From NCBI GenBank assembly GCA_023136835.1, contig JAGLQN010000140.1:1-64000 (forward strand): DNA of 64,000 bases, written 5' to 3'. The position numbers and the translations under genes are program-made. Origin of the DNA: Candidatus Omnitrophota bacterium. Lineage in GTDB: Bacteria; Omnitrophota; Gorgyraeia; Zapsychrales; Zapsychraceae. Positions 1-8,207 of this stretch are shown one piece after another. The notes beneath the pieces were generated by a model, which saw nothing but the letters and a program-made list of their open reading frames with translations, searched no databases and was not told where the DNA came from. Every line of letters starts with the position of its first letter. Positions within the stretch are counted from its first letter, which is position 1.

Positions 1-1005
1 CAAATGTATAAGAACAAAATCAGCCGGCTCATGGCGCGCAAGGTCCCTGCGGGCATGATCGAATTTTCCCGGGGTTGTATTTATAAGTGTGATTTTTGCG
101 CCAGTAAATTAACCATGGCTTTGGGATATCGTAAAAAATCACCCAAACGCTGTGCCCAAGAGGTGCTGCACTTGCACCAGCACGGTTGGAGAGAATTCGG
201 CTTAGCTGATGATATATTCACATCAGATAATCAATGGGCTAAAGAAGTGTGCCGGGAAATCATTAAAATCAATACGGGCGTTCTCTGGAGTTGTACAAAC
301 GGTATTCGCGTGGAATCAGCTGACGAAGAATTGTTTCAATTAATGAAAAAAGCGGGTTGCTATCGCGTGTCCTTTGGATTTGAAACTGGCAATGCGGATG
401 TATTAGCCGCATTCGGCAAAGGGGGCAAAGCATCTCTTGAGAAGGGAATACAAGCGGCGAAAATGGCGCATAAAGCGGGTATTGATGTCTGCGGATTTTT
501 CATACTTGGATTATCACCGGATACCGAACAAACAATGCGAGACACTGTTAATTACGCAAAAAAAGTCCCCTTAGATATTTTAAAGTTTGGCATTGCTATT
601 GCCTTTCCCGGAACAGGCATGTTCAATGAGTACTGGCGTAAGGGACTTATTCAATCCTGGAACTGGGATGACTATGTGATCCATACAGCCAAATCCCTCT
701 TCTCACACCCTAATCTAGAATTCAATACTGTCGCAAAATACAGGAATATCGGATATAAAGAAGCAATCTTGTTTAACCTTAAGTTCATCTTCCGAAGAAT
801 AGCGCATAGTATAAAATCTTTGGAGCTATTATGGGATATCTATTATTTCTTTAAATTCTTTTTTGTGCCTGCTGAAAACATCAACGCCAATACTGCCCAA
901 TACTACGCCAAAAACCAATGGCCGCAGTTTGATTTTGAACATAAAGATATTGAAATCGTTACTTATCGCAACGCCAAAACCAAGCACTCTACTTCATTGA
1001 TTTAA
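1..1005 (+). CDS. Radical SAM protein, C-terminal part (5' end outside window)
   Basis: The frame is open to the left edge, so the protein is N-terminally incomplete; the Met at base 4 is probably internal. Counting from it, a CX3CX2C iron-sulfur motif sits at C25/C29/C32 in the context SRGCIYKCDFC, and a GFETGN segment lies near residue 125, both typical of B12-binding radical SAM enzymes. The cobalamin-binding domain expected upstream is not visible. A basic, aromatic-rich C-terminal region follows the catalytic domain. Substrate is unknown. It is the only plus-strand gene, and its stop lies inside the end of the convergent membrane glycosyltransferase gene (17-base tail-to-tail overlap), which marks the left boundary of the minus-strand cluster. 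Confidence 0.85.
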   Translation, partial: QMYKNKISRLMARKVPAGMIEFSRGCIYKCDFCASKLTMALGYRKKSPKRCAQEVLHLHQHGWREFGLADDIFTSDNQWAKEVCREIIKINTGVLWSCTNGIRVESADEELFQLMKKAGCYRVSFGFETGNADVLAAFGKGGKASLEKGIQAAKMAHKAGIDVCGFFILGLSPDTEQTMRDTVNYAKKVPLDILKFGIAIAFPGTGMFNEYWRKGLIQSWNWDDYVIHTAKSLFSHPNLEFNTVAKYRNIGYKEAILFNLKFIFRRIAHSIKSLELLWDIYYFFKFFFVPAENINANTAQYYAKNQWPQFDFEHKDIEIVTYRNAKTKHSTSLI

Positions 1006-2524
1006 AATAAACCGGACGATTCCACCGCATTGCACGGCTTTTTTCGTCGAGGGTATACTCTCCTACCAAAACACGGCATATGGATACACTTTCATTACGA
1101 GGGTCTTGAGGCCATCCACAATCTCTTAAACGTTGATTCCTTTGAACAATATAATCCAAATGAGCATAAGCATAACCTTTAGGGTTTTTATCTTGAAGGT
1201 TGCTGGAAGATAATTGCTTCCAGGATCCATCAAGTTTTTGCCACGATTGATCAAGATCTTCTTCCACTGCTTGACAAGATTTAAGTGAACTATCATTAGT
1301 CAAACTAAAATAATATTGCCAATGCCAGTTTAAACTAAAGCAAAAAAGAAACACTAAAATACCTTTGGTAAGAGGATTCAGAATCTTTTTATTTAGGCTC
1401 CAGACATAATAAGCGCCCGTAGCAGCTAAAAAAGCATGGCAAATAATTAAATATAAAAAAATCCTTTGAACAAAGTAATAACGTAAATAGACTACTAAAA
1501 ATGCAATAATAAAGGTTACCGCCGCTACCTGAATTAAAGTAACAGCGCTCAACACAAAGATAAAAAAGTCCTTATCTCCAAGTTTTTTTCGGTTATTCCA
1601 CTGGAGAAAAGGAACCCCGATCCCAAGAAGAACAAAAAGATTAGATATATAAGCTCCAAAATACGCATCCCGGCCAGGTTTTGGCAACAATAACCGCGGC
1701 GGCATTTTCAGCAGGCTCATATCCCCTTTTTTGATTTGAGAAATCACGTCAAATTGTGATCCCATAAGGCTGGAATCAAACGCCTGAACACCTTGAAGGG
1801 TGTAATACCCTTGTATCAGAATACACAGTAAAAAAATGGGAGAAGCAAAATTGATCAGCTGCTTTAAACCCTTTGGCCGATCATGGACAAAATACCAACA
1901 AAACAAACAGGTCAATAAAGCCACGGTACTTTGAATAACGCCAAAAGAAATAACAAGCGTTACAGCAAGAATTGAAATGCAAAAGAAGGCCTTATCCTTG
2001 AAACTGCTTTTTTCAAAACTCTGTAAACACATTCTAATAGTTGCTATGACCAGCAATGTAAAAAGCAACATCCACAACATGTACGGTCGATTCTCAGCCG
2101 CGAACTGATAAAATAGATACTGGCTCGTAACACTTACGACGATAAAAACGGCAAATAACAATCCCAATCGCGCGCGAATAAAAACGAACAACATCAAACA
2201 AATTAATAATGCTGCCGCAATACTGACAACCCTGGCATGAATAAGGATATGCGGATCAAATGATCCGATTTTGGAAAGAGAAAGTTTTTGTAACAAAAAA
2301 TATAAAGGATTTTTATTTGCCTGTGGGGTTTTTCCTAAAAACACCCGATCAAAAGAAAGATCACATAGAGAGACAATTTCATATTGCTCATCAACCCAAA
2401 AATTCTTTTGTTCAGCTGTTTGAAGGATAGTCAGCAGAATAATGACAACAAGGATAAGCCCAATAAAGGCCGTTAAAGTTGCGACTATAAAGGAAATGTT
2501 TTTACCGTCTTGCTTAATTATGAT
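989..2524 (-). CDS. GT-C (GT39/ArnT-like) membrane glycosyltransferase, start codon unclear
   Basis: Polytopic membrane protein of about 500 residues with roughly ten hydrophobic segments and a soluble C-terminal tail. The segment FAAENRPYMLW in the middle is typical of GT39-like enzymes, which move a sugar from a polyprenyl-phosphate carrier. A GTG at 2344 would start the frame, but this would remove an upstream hydrophobic segment and a WVDEQYE motif that matches the catalytic acidic loop of GT-C enzymes. Both lie in the same open frame, which runs to 2599 without any ATG, GTG or TTG. A GGAG at 2529-2532 precedes ATC/ATA/ATT codons at 2524-2516. The nearest ATG (2577) is in another frame. 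Either a rare start or a frameshift is needed. The preceding DPM1-like gene may supply its lipid-linked donor (inference). Confidence 0.7.
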   Translation of the reverse strand: MIIKQDGKNISFIVATLTAFIGLILVVIILLTILQTAEQKNFWVDEQYEIVSLCDLSFDRVFLGKTPQANKNPLYFLLQKLSLSKIGSFDPHILIHARVVSIAAALLICLMLFVFIRARLGLLFAVFIVVSVTSQYLFYQFAAENRPYMLWMLLFTLLVIATIRMCLQSFEKSSFKDKAFFCISILAVTLVISFGVIQSTVALLTCLFCWYFVHDRPKGLKQLINFASPIFLLCILIQGYYTLQGVQAFDSSLMGSQFDVISQIKKGDMSLLKMPPRLLLPKPGRDAYFGAYISNLFVLLGIGVPFLQWNNRKKLGDKDFFIFVLSAVTLIQVAAVTFIIAFLVVYLRYYFVQRIFLYLIICHAFLAATGAYYVWSLNKKILNPLTKGILVFLFCFSLNWHWQYYFSLTNDSSLKSCQAVEEDLDQSWQKLDGSWKQLSSSNLQDKNPKGYAYAHLDYIVQRNQRLRDCGWPQDPRNESVSICRVLVGEYTLDEKSRAMRWNRPVYFKSMK

Positions 2525-2639
2525 TTTTCTCCAAGAATGAAAAAGCTGTTTCGCATTAAGGTTTTGAATTCTGCCATACTGCGAAGTGTTTTGAGCCTAT
2601 TGAAGGTAGAGAGAAGCTTTCCGCAACCGTGCGGCAAAT

Positions 2640-3458
2640 TCATGGGACGGGAGTTTGATTGCTATATTCATGAATAATTTGACGATAATACCCTCTTCTA
2701 TATTTATATATTAACTGAAAAATACGAATAATAACACTTACTCCGGTCAAATTGTTCATCTTTTTAAATGTTTTATACCGTTTATAAATCGGAACGGCAT
2801 ATGTTTTTGCGTTAAGAATATGCGCGCACATGAAAAACTCCCCGTCGATATGCATGGTAGACGACAGCTTTTCCAAAGGAATTTTTCTTAAGAAATCGGT
2901 GCGGTACATAACGAATCCACTATACCATTCTTTTTGTTTGATCCCAAGCAAACAACTTTCAATCCAGGATAAAACCTTAATAGTTATATAGCGCGGCCAC
3001 GGGGTTTCTTCTTTGGAATGTTTGCTTTTTGTCCGGTAGCCATAAACAAGTTCATAATCTTGCCCGGTATAAGGCATAATGTAATTAAGCAAAATTGGCG
3101 GATATTGCCCATCACCGTGAAGCATAATGACATGGCTGATACATTCATGTTGAAGCGCGAAACGATACGCGAGTTTTTGAGACCCCGCATATCCAAGATT
3201 TTTGTTTGTGCTAATAAAATGAATCTTAAAAGGATAAATCTTTTCCCGAATGATTTCCTCGATAATATTTTTCGTATTATCCGTGCTATGATTATCAACG
3301 ATCAAACATTCGAATTGACCATAAAGTTCATTAGGAATTTCTTGAAATGTCTGCCTGACCTTCCCCGCGCAGTTGTAGCATGGGATATAGACTAATATTT
3401 TCTTATTCACGGCACCATCCAACCGCTTCACGTCCCTTAAGATCACATCTGTATCCAT
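2640..3458 (-). CDS. GT2 glycosyltransferase, DPM1-like
   Basis: A GT-A fold family 2 glycosyltransferase of 272 residues. The nucleotide-binding start is KILVYIPCYN at residues 20-29, VDNHSTD follows at 54-60, and the metal-binding DxD-type motif appears as HGDGQ at 114-118. The sequence order resembles polyprenyl-phosphate sugar synthases (DPM1/ArnC type), but no C-terminal membrane domain is seen. An AAGGA stretch lies upstream of the ATG. It sits just before the GT-C gene, so making a lipid-linked donor for that enzyme is a reasonable inference; direct transfer to a glycan is the alternative. Confidence 0.85.
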   Translation of the reverse strand: MDTDVILRDVKRLDGAVNKKILVYIPCYNCAGKVRQTFQEIPNELYGQFECLIVDNHSTDNTKNIIEEIIREKIYPFKIHFISTNKNLGYAGSQKLAYRFALQHECISHVIMLHGDGQYPPILLNYIMPYTGQDYELVYGYRTKSKHSKEETPWPRYITIKVLSWIESCLLGIKQKEWYSGFVMYRTDFLRKIPLEKLSSTMHIDGEFFMCAHILNAKTYAVPIYKRYKTFKKMNNLTGVSVIIRIFQLIYKYRRGYYRQIIHEYSNQTPVP

Positions 3459-3509
3459 ATCAAGCTTTTCCTTAGCAAATTTGGATTAACCGGATTTTTG
3501 CTTAATCAT

Positions 3510-4418
3510 TCACTTATCATCAAATGACAATAATTTGGATAAGCCCTCTCTCAAATCAACTTTGGGTTTCCAATTTAATTTTTCCCGTGACTCTTTGATA
3601 TTCGCTTGCGCGCGCATGACTTCCCGTTCGCGGTAAGCTCGACCGCCCCAACGAATATTTAACGGTGTCCCGCTGATATTTTCGTACATGGAAACAATTT
3701 CTTTGAGCTGATAGCTTTGTCCGTAGCCGATAAAAACCGATTCCAGATTTCCATGTTTTCTCAACGTTAAATAGTCGATGGCCTTAATATAAGCTGACGT
3801 TACATCATCAATATACAAAAGATCTAAGTATTGCTCCCCGGGCGAAAGGTCCGTGGGTTCCTGATTATTAGCATTTTTAAAGAATGAAAATAATTTGGGC
3901 CGGAGGTCATTAGGGCCATAAGTATCAAATAACTTGATCGTTAAAGCATTGATATTGTGCGCATTGACATAATATTGCAAAATATCTTCGAAAGCTTTTT
4001 TGGTTGATGCGTATAAATCTACCGGGTCATAATCCTCACACCCATTAAAATGCTCCCATGAAGTCCCCGTATTAATGAAATGTTTGACGCCGGATCCGAC
4101 CATCGCCTCCAGCAATTTCGTTGGAAAAAGTATATTGGATTGAATCAGCTGATCAATCTGGCCTTTTCTATCACCGCGCTGGGTAAGCGACGCTAAATGG
4201 ATTATCATGTCCGGACGCGCGCTTTGAATAATTTGATAAATATTATCAGCGTTCGCGTCCAGCTCAAACATCTCGCAACCGCTTTTAATATCTTTTTCAA
4301 ACTCGAACGTCGATGACATTTTCCGCAATATACAGGGCGCGTGATTGGTCTGGCGCGCTAATGCCTTAATTAAATTCGATCCAATAAATCCTGTCGCGCC
4401 AGTTACAAATATTCTCAT
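3510..4418 (-). CDS. NAD(P)-dependent SDR, CDP-abequose/paratose-synthase-like 4-ketoreductase
   Basis: Extended short-chain dehydrogenase of 302 residues. GATGFIG at 7-13 is the nucleotide-binding glycine motif and Y136-A-S-T-K140 is the catalytic YxxxK. The segments LKxFDTYGPND and SPGEQYLDLLYIDD resemble RfbJ/RfbS reductases, which reduce C4 of CDP-4-keto sugars. It lies directly after a CDP-glucose 4,6-dehydratase and a glucose-1-phosphate cytidylyltransferase, so it is probably the final reductase of a CDP-6-deoxyhexose pathway. No CDP-6-deoxyglucose 3-dehydratase is present in the window, so the product is unlikely to be a classical 3,6-dideoxyhexose. Exact stereochemistry cannot be read from sequence. 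Confidence 0.8.
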   Translation of the reverse strand: MRIFVTGATGFIGSNLIKALARQTNHAPCILRKMSSTFEFEKDIKSGCEMFELDANADNIYQIIQSARPDMIIHLASLTQRGDRKGQIDQLIQSNILFPTKLLEAMVGSGVKHFINTGTSWEHFNGCEDYDPVDLYASTKKAFEDILQYYVNAHNINALTIKLFDTYGPNDLRPKLFSFFKNANNQEPTDLSPGEQYLDLLYIDDVTSAYIKAIDYLTLRKHGNLESVFIGYGQSYQLKEIVSMYENISGTPLNIRWGGRAYREREVMRAQANIKESREKLNWKPKVDLREGLSKLLSFDDK

Positions 4419-4448
4419 AAATAAATAACCATTATCTTAATAAATTTT

Positions 4449-5438
4449 CTAATTCCTTGTTGTTACCCTATTGCTCCGATACCAATGGATAGTTTTATTC
4501 AAACCCTCCTCAAGAGAATACCGTGCCCGCCAGTTTAAGATGGTCCTTGATTTCTTAGTCGATAAATACTGATTTCTGATTTCATTCTTAGCATGATTAA
4601 GAATTTCCGGTTTAACTGTTTTGCTTTTGACTTGTTTTATAATTTTAGAATAAAGTTCCAACACTGTCATAGGCTTTTCATCACTGAAATTAAAAGCTTC
4701 ACCAGCAAGATTTAACTTTTTCATTTTTTGCGCTAATATTAAATATCCCAAGACGATATCTTCAACGTAAATATAGTCCCTTGTATATTTTCCGTCACTA
4801 CGAATTTGAATCTTTTTTTCATTTAACGCATGGCGTATCACATCAGGAACAATGCGTGAAAAATGATAATCACCAGGGCCATAAATATTGCCACAGCGCG
4901 TGATACAAACAGGCATGCCATATGTATAATGGTACGTCTGCGCTAGGAGATCAGCGCAGCTTTTAGAGACGTCATAGGGGTGTTTTCCGTTCAAGGCTGT
5001 CTGTTCCGTATATGGTAGATTCTCATGTTCCCCGTAGGCCTTATCGCTCGACGCGACCACAACGGCTTCAACAAATCTCTTGCCTCGGAGAACCTCAAGG
5101 ACATTCCAAGTTCCATGGATATTCGTCCGAAACGTTTTAACTGGATTTTTCAGGCTATCATCAACAATCGCCTCCGCGGCCAAATGAAAAATAATCTGCG
5201 GCTTAAACTGACAAATAAGACCTTCAACAAATGTCTTATTATTAATATTGCCTTTAACAGCTTTAAACCCATTTCTTTGACCGTTTAAAATAGAATATCG
5301 CCTATTCAAAACCTTATCGACGCCGGTAATATTGGCTTGAAGTCCAATTAATGTCTTTGTTAACCATGATCCTAGAAACCCTTCATGACCGGTCACAAGG
5401 ATCTTTTTTTTCTTCCAAAACTGTCGATCAATGCTCAT
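4449..5438 (-). CDS. rfbG: CDP-glucose 4,6-dehydratase
   Basis: Extended SDR of 329 residues from the ATG at 5438, whose ATGA junction overlaps the rfbF stop. A TTG 15 bases upstream would add five residues and is less likely. The glycine motif GHEGFLG is at 17-23, followed by SDKAYGEHENLPYTE and the YDVSK catalytic pair, the arrangement of CDP-glucose and GDP-mannose 4,6-dehydratases. Pairing with rfbF identifies the substrate: the enzyme oxidises C4 and removes the C6 hydroxyl of CDP-glucose to give CDP-4-keto-6-deoxy-D-glucose. A GDP-mannose dehydratase role is the less likely alternative. Confidence 0.87.
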   Translation of the reverse strand: MSIDRQFWKKKKILVTGHEGFLGSWLTKTLIGLQANITGVDKVLNRRYSILNGQRNGFKAVKGNINNKTFVEGLICQFKPQIIFHLAAEAIVDDSLKNPVKTFRTNIHGTWNVLEVLRGKRFVEAVVVASSDKAYGEHENLPYTEQTALNGKHPYDVSKSCADLLAQTYHYTYGMPVCITRCGNIYGPGDYHFSRIVPDVIRHALNEKKIQIRSDGKYTRDYIYVEDIVLGYLILAQKMKKLNLAGEAFNFSDEKPMTVLELYSKIIKQVKSKTVKPEILNHAKNEIRNQYLSTKKSRTILNWRARYSLEEGLNKTIHWYRSNRVTTRN

Positions 5439-6235
5439 GTCCAAATTTTCCAAGGAGCATTATTATGCGCCCACAGATCATTGAGGAGTGTGTATTCTCT
5501 GGGTGTATCCATACATTGCCAAAATCCTTTGTGCACATAAATACCCACATTTTTGTCCTTGACCATCAAAGGAAGAATGTCACTCTCAAGAATTTGATTT
5601 TCGTCAGATTTGAAATATTTATCAAGTACAGCGGTTTGAAACACCATAAACCCGCCATTGATCAGACCTGTGCCGACATTGGGTTTTTCATTAAACTCCA
5701 CGATCCTATCATGATCATATTCAATCTCACCGAAACGTCCGGATGGATGAACCCCTGTAACAGTTGCCACTAGACCTGACTCATTATGCCTTGCAATTAA
5801 TTCATCAATATTAATATCCGCGACTCCGTCGCCATAGGCGAGACAAAACTGATCAGAGCCTTTCAAATATTTTCGAATTGCATGCACACGCGCTCCGGTG
5901 TGGTGTGCCTCTCCTGTTTCAGCCAATGTGATTTTCCAATTATTTTCGCTATTCATATCGTGATAATTAATGGTATTTTCCTTATCTAACTCAATAGTAA
6001 TATCAGATATTTTGGCATAATAATTGAGAAAAAACTCCTTAATCACCCATCCCCTATACCCCAAACAAAGGATAAAATCATTTAATCCATATTGAGCATA
6101 CATCTTCATAATATGCCATAGAATGGGCTTTTCACCAATGGATAGCATAGGTTTGGGAACAACCTCGGCAATATCCCTGATTCTGGAACCTTGTCCCCCA
6201 CAAAGAATTACAACTTTGGTATTTTTATGCGTCAT
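5435..6235 (-). CDS. rfbF: Glucose-1-phosphate cytidylyltransferase
   Basis: Nucleotidyltransferase of 266 residues that makes CDP-glucose from CTP and glucose 1-phosphate. The signature CGGQGSRI...VPKPM is near the N-terminus, followed by GEKPILWHIMK, the acidic YGDGVAD site, and the terminal FWQCMDTPRE block that distinguishes RfbF from RmlA. Length matches the family. AGGTGAT lies just upstream of the ATG. It overlaps rfbG by four bases and is separated from the rfbC-like gene upstream by a 217-base gap, so a separate promoter for the CDP-sugar genes is possible. Confidence 0.95.
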   Translation of the reverse strand: MTHKNTKVVILCGGQGSRIRDIAEVVPKPMLSIGEKPILWHIMKMYAQYGLNDFILCLGYRGWVIKEFFLNYYAKISDITIELDKENTINYHDMNSENNWKITLAETGEAHHTGARVHAIRKYLKGSDQFCLAYGDGVADINIDELIARHNESGLVATVTGVHPSGRFGEIEYDHDRIVEFNEKPNVGTGLINGGFMVFQTAVLDKYFKSDENQILESDILPLMVKDKNVGIYVHKGFWQCMDTPREYTLLNDLWAHNNAPWKIWT

Positions 6236-6452
6236 ATATCACCTGAATTAGATTTACACGATATAACCATAACAATATGGTCGACTTATTGATAGTAGAA
6301 ACGCTATAAGTCCTTAGAGGTGTTGAAGATAACTACAATAGGCTATCACAATCAAGGTTTAGATTCAATACATTCATTAATAGACACCTGGCAGGGTCGA
6401 TTGAAGCAATATTTGAAGAGGGACTATTAAGAAAAAATTAGAATTGGTCGTA
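6236..6452. other. Intergenic gap upstream of rfbF
   Basis: The largest non-coding gap in the left third of the cluster. No conserved reading frame or strong hairpin is seen. On the minus strand a TTGATT / TATCTT pair about 18 bases apart (6330-6360) could be a weak promoter, but such matches are expected by chance in AT-rich DNA. Confidence 0.3.
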
Positions 6453-6980
6453 TTACTGAAAATCATCGCAATTTTGATCTTTATCAGATACGGAAGTGAC
6501 ATCAACCGGCCACTGAATATGAAACTTTGGATCATTGAACCGTATTCCCTTTTCGCTCTCAGGATTGTATGCGGCAGATGAGTGGTAAAACACGAGTGTT
6601 TGATCTTCGAGTGTTTGGAAGCCATGCGCAAATCCTTTTGGACAATAGAGCATTGTGTTGTTTTGTGCTGTTAATTCTACACCGAACCATTGACAATAAG
6701 TTGGTGAGCCCTCGCGCGCATCGATAATGACATCAAAAATAGAGCCGCTAAACACTTGTACCAGCTTCGATTCCTGATGCGGTTCGCGTTGGTAATGGAG
6801 TCCTCGAATAGTGCCCTTTTGCGCGCTATAGGATTTATTGTATTGATTGACCGGTTCGATTAATCCGTGTTTTTTAAATTCATTTAGGCAGTAAGTTCTA
6901 GCAAAAAACCCGCGCTGATCAACGAGCGGTTCTATCTCAATAACAAAAGCACCCTTTAATTTTGTCTCAATAAATTTCAT
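6453..6980 (-). CDS. rfbC: NDP-4-keto-6-deoxyhexose 3,5-epimerase (RmlC family)
   Basis: Cupin-fold epimerase of 175 residues, the normal length for RmlC. DQRGFFART at 21-29, the catalytic-His block TIRGLHYQ (H62), YxPESEKGIRFNDP (138-151) and IQWP are all family hallmarks. RmlC inverts C3 and C5 of dTDP-4-keto-6-deoxyglucose; relatives in CDP-ascarylose pathways act on CDP-sugars. It lies next to rfbF/rfbG, about 4.5 kb from rmlA/rmlB, so it could serve the CDP branch, the dTDP branch or both. No strong ribosome-binding site is visible before the ATG. Confidence 0.88.
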   Translation of the reverse strand: MKFIETKLKGAFVIEIEPLVDQRGFFARTYCLNEFKKHGLIEPVNQYNKSYSAQKGTIRGLHYQREPHQESKLVQVFSGSIFDVIIDAREGSPTYCQWFGVELTAQNNTMLYCPKGFAHGFQTLEDQTLVFYHSSAAYNPESEKGIRFNDPKFHIQWPVDVTSVSDKDQNCDDFQ

Positions 6981-7066
6981 TTTTTTGTATCTAACGTATC
7001 GGGTTTTGAGTAATTATACACCTTTTTAAGATTAAGGAAAACAAGTACCGCGGGAAAAACCTGCCC

Positions 7067-7411
7067 TTACTTTCTCTTCTTCTCCGCTATCTTAATTGCC
7101 GGTTCGATATGAGAGTAAACGATTTCCGCTACTTTTTGGGCCGCCACATCATTATAATGAACCCAGTCTAAGAAAAGAGACTCATTGATACCATCAAATG
7201 AATGGGTAATATCGCTATAAGTGAAATCTTTTTCTGCTACATCGAATTCCATGAAAAAGGCACGGTTAAAATCAGATTTCCCAGGCTCGTCCCCCATGCA
7301 ATCAACCTCTGCCCGGGTTAATGAAGCCTTCAATGCTACTACTGGCTGAAGAAACATAATGAACGGCATAATGTAATACGGAATAACAGGGGAGTTTCCC
7401 CGACCCCTCAA
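7067..7411 (-). pseudogene. C-terminal remnant of an SGNH/GDSL hydrolase-like protein
   Basis: A frame of 114 codons resembling only the last third of SGNH-hydrolase-like proteins of polysaccharide clusters. The segment ending FLQPVV is a strand expected in mid-protein, and LFLDWVHYND near the end carries the Asp-x-x-His pair of the SGNH catalytic dyad, followed by the usual terminal helix. The N-terminal GDS block is absent. Only nine bases separate its apparent start from the stop of the TPR gene, so the 5' part seems deleted. A short functional protein cannot be excluded. Confidence 0.6.
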
Positions 7412-7420
7412 ATATTTAAT

Positions 7421-8158
7421 TTAATTATTATCCGGTAAAACGCTAGAAGTTTTAGAGAACTTAATCGCTTCAAAGTACTGCTCCAATTGATCCGCTAAAG
7501 CATAATGCTTCCAATGCCGCATCACATGCAACATTTCCATTATGGCATTCTCATCAAGATATAAATAATAAATTTCGGCAACTCGTGGATATATTTCTGG
7601 CGCATATTCCGCGTTAGTCAAAACAAAATCGCAGTAATAACTAACGGCTAAATCATATTTCTTCAAATAATCATAAATTCGAGCAAGATAGCGCTTCGTA
7701 TCATCTGGTATTCCTATTCGACTTTTTGTAGCTTGAAGGAAGTACCGTCGCGCATATTCATAGGCGCCTTCTTTGAAATAGTTCAGCCCTATCCCGTAAT
7801 AAGCTAATGTGTTCAATTGATAAAGCTCTATTGCTCTCATCAAAGATTCTAACGATTTAGCATGATCCCCCATTTCTTCGTAAATAAGCGCCGAGCGATA
7901 ATGCGCGTCACTTAACTTTTCAGCGTAATAGGTGTCATATAATTTGGAGTCGTAACGAACAGCCCTCTGGAAATACTTTAATTGCTTATCCTGCCCACAC
8001 TCGTCTTCACAGCTTAATCCCATTTCATACAACACAATACCGTATTGAGGAATCCGCTTTGCTTTCTCGATATACCAGAAAGTTACAATTGATGTAATAC
8101 TAAGTAATACCACAAGGGATTTATTAATCTTTATTTTTAATATTACATCAAGAAACAA
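7421..8158 (-). CDS. Membrane-anchored TPR-repeat protein
   Basis: Protein of 245 residues with one hydrophobic segment at about 14-30, followed by a helical repeat region. Blocks such as HYRSALIYEEMGDHAKSLESLMRAIEL and the following helix pairs fit tetratricopeptide repeats. The start codon is TTG at 8158; an AGGAGG stretch lies upstream at somewhat long spacing. It directly follows the O-antigen-ligase-like gene. Such ligases and PglL-type oligosaccharyltransferases often carry or neighbour TPR domains, so a partner or acceptor-binding role is possible (inference). No catalytic motif is seen. Confidence 0.75.
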   Translation of the reverse strand: MFLDVILKIKINKSLVVLLSITSIVTFWYIEKAKRIPQYGIVLYEMGLSCEDECGQDKQLKYFQRAVRYDSKLYDTYYAEKLSDAHYRSALIYEEMGDHAKSLESLMRAIELYQLNTLAYYGIGLNYFKEGAYEYARRYFLQATKSRIGIPDDTKRYLARIYDYLKKYDLAVSYYCDFVLTNAEYAPEIYPRVAEIYYLYLDENAIMEMLHVMRHWKHYALADQLEQYFEAIKFSKTSSVLPDNN

Positions 8159-8207
8159 TTCTTTTTCTTCCCCCTCCTATTGCCATCAATTAAAGAACGT
8201 ATCTTTA

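Noticed and set aside
2344-2640. Using the GTG at 2344 as the true start of the GT-C gene
   Set aside because: It would remove an in-frame membrane helix and the WVDEQYE catalytic-loop motif immediately upstream.
5351-5773. A 140-codon plus-strand open frame
   Set aside because: It is antisense to rfbF/rfbG, which are clearly coding.
6377-6631. An 84-codon minus-strand frame in and beside the rfbC-like gene
   Set aside because: It mostly overlaps the rfbC-like gene in another frame and shows no motif.
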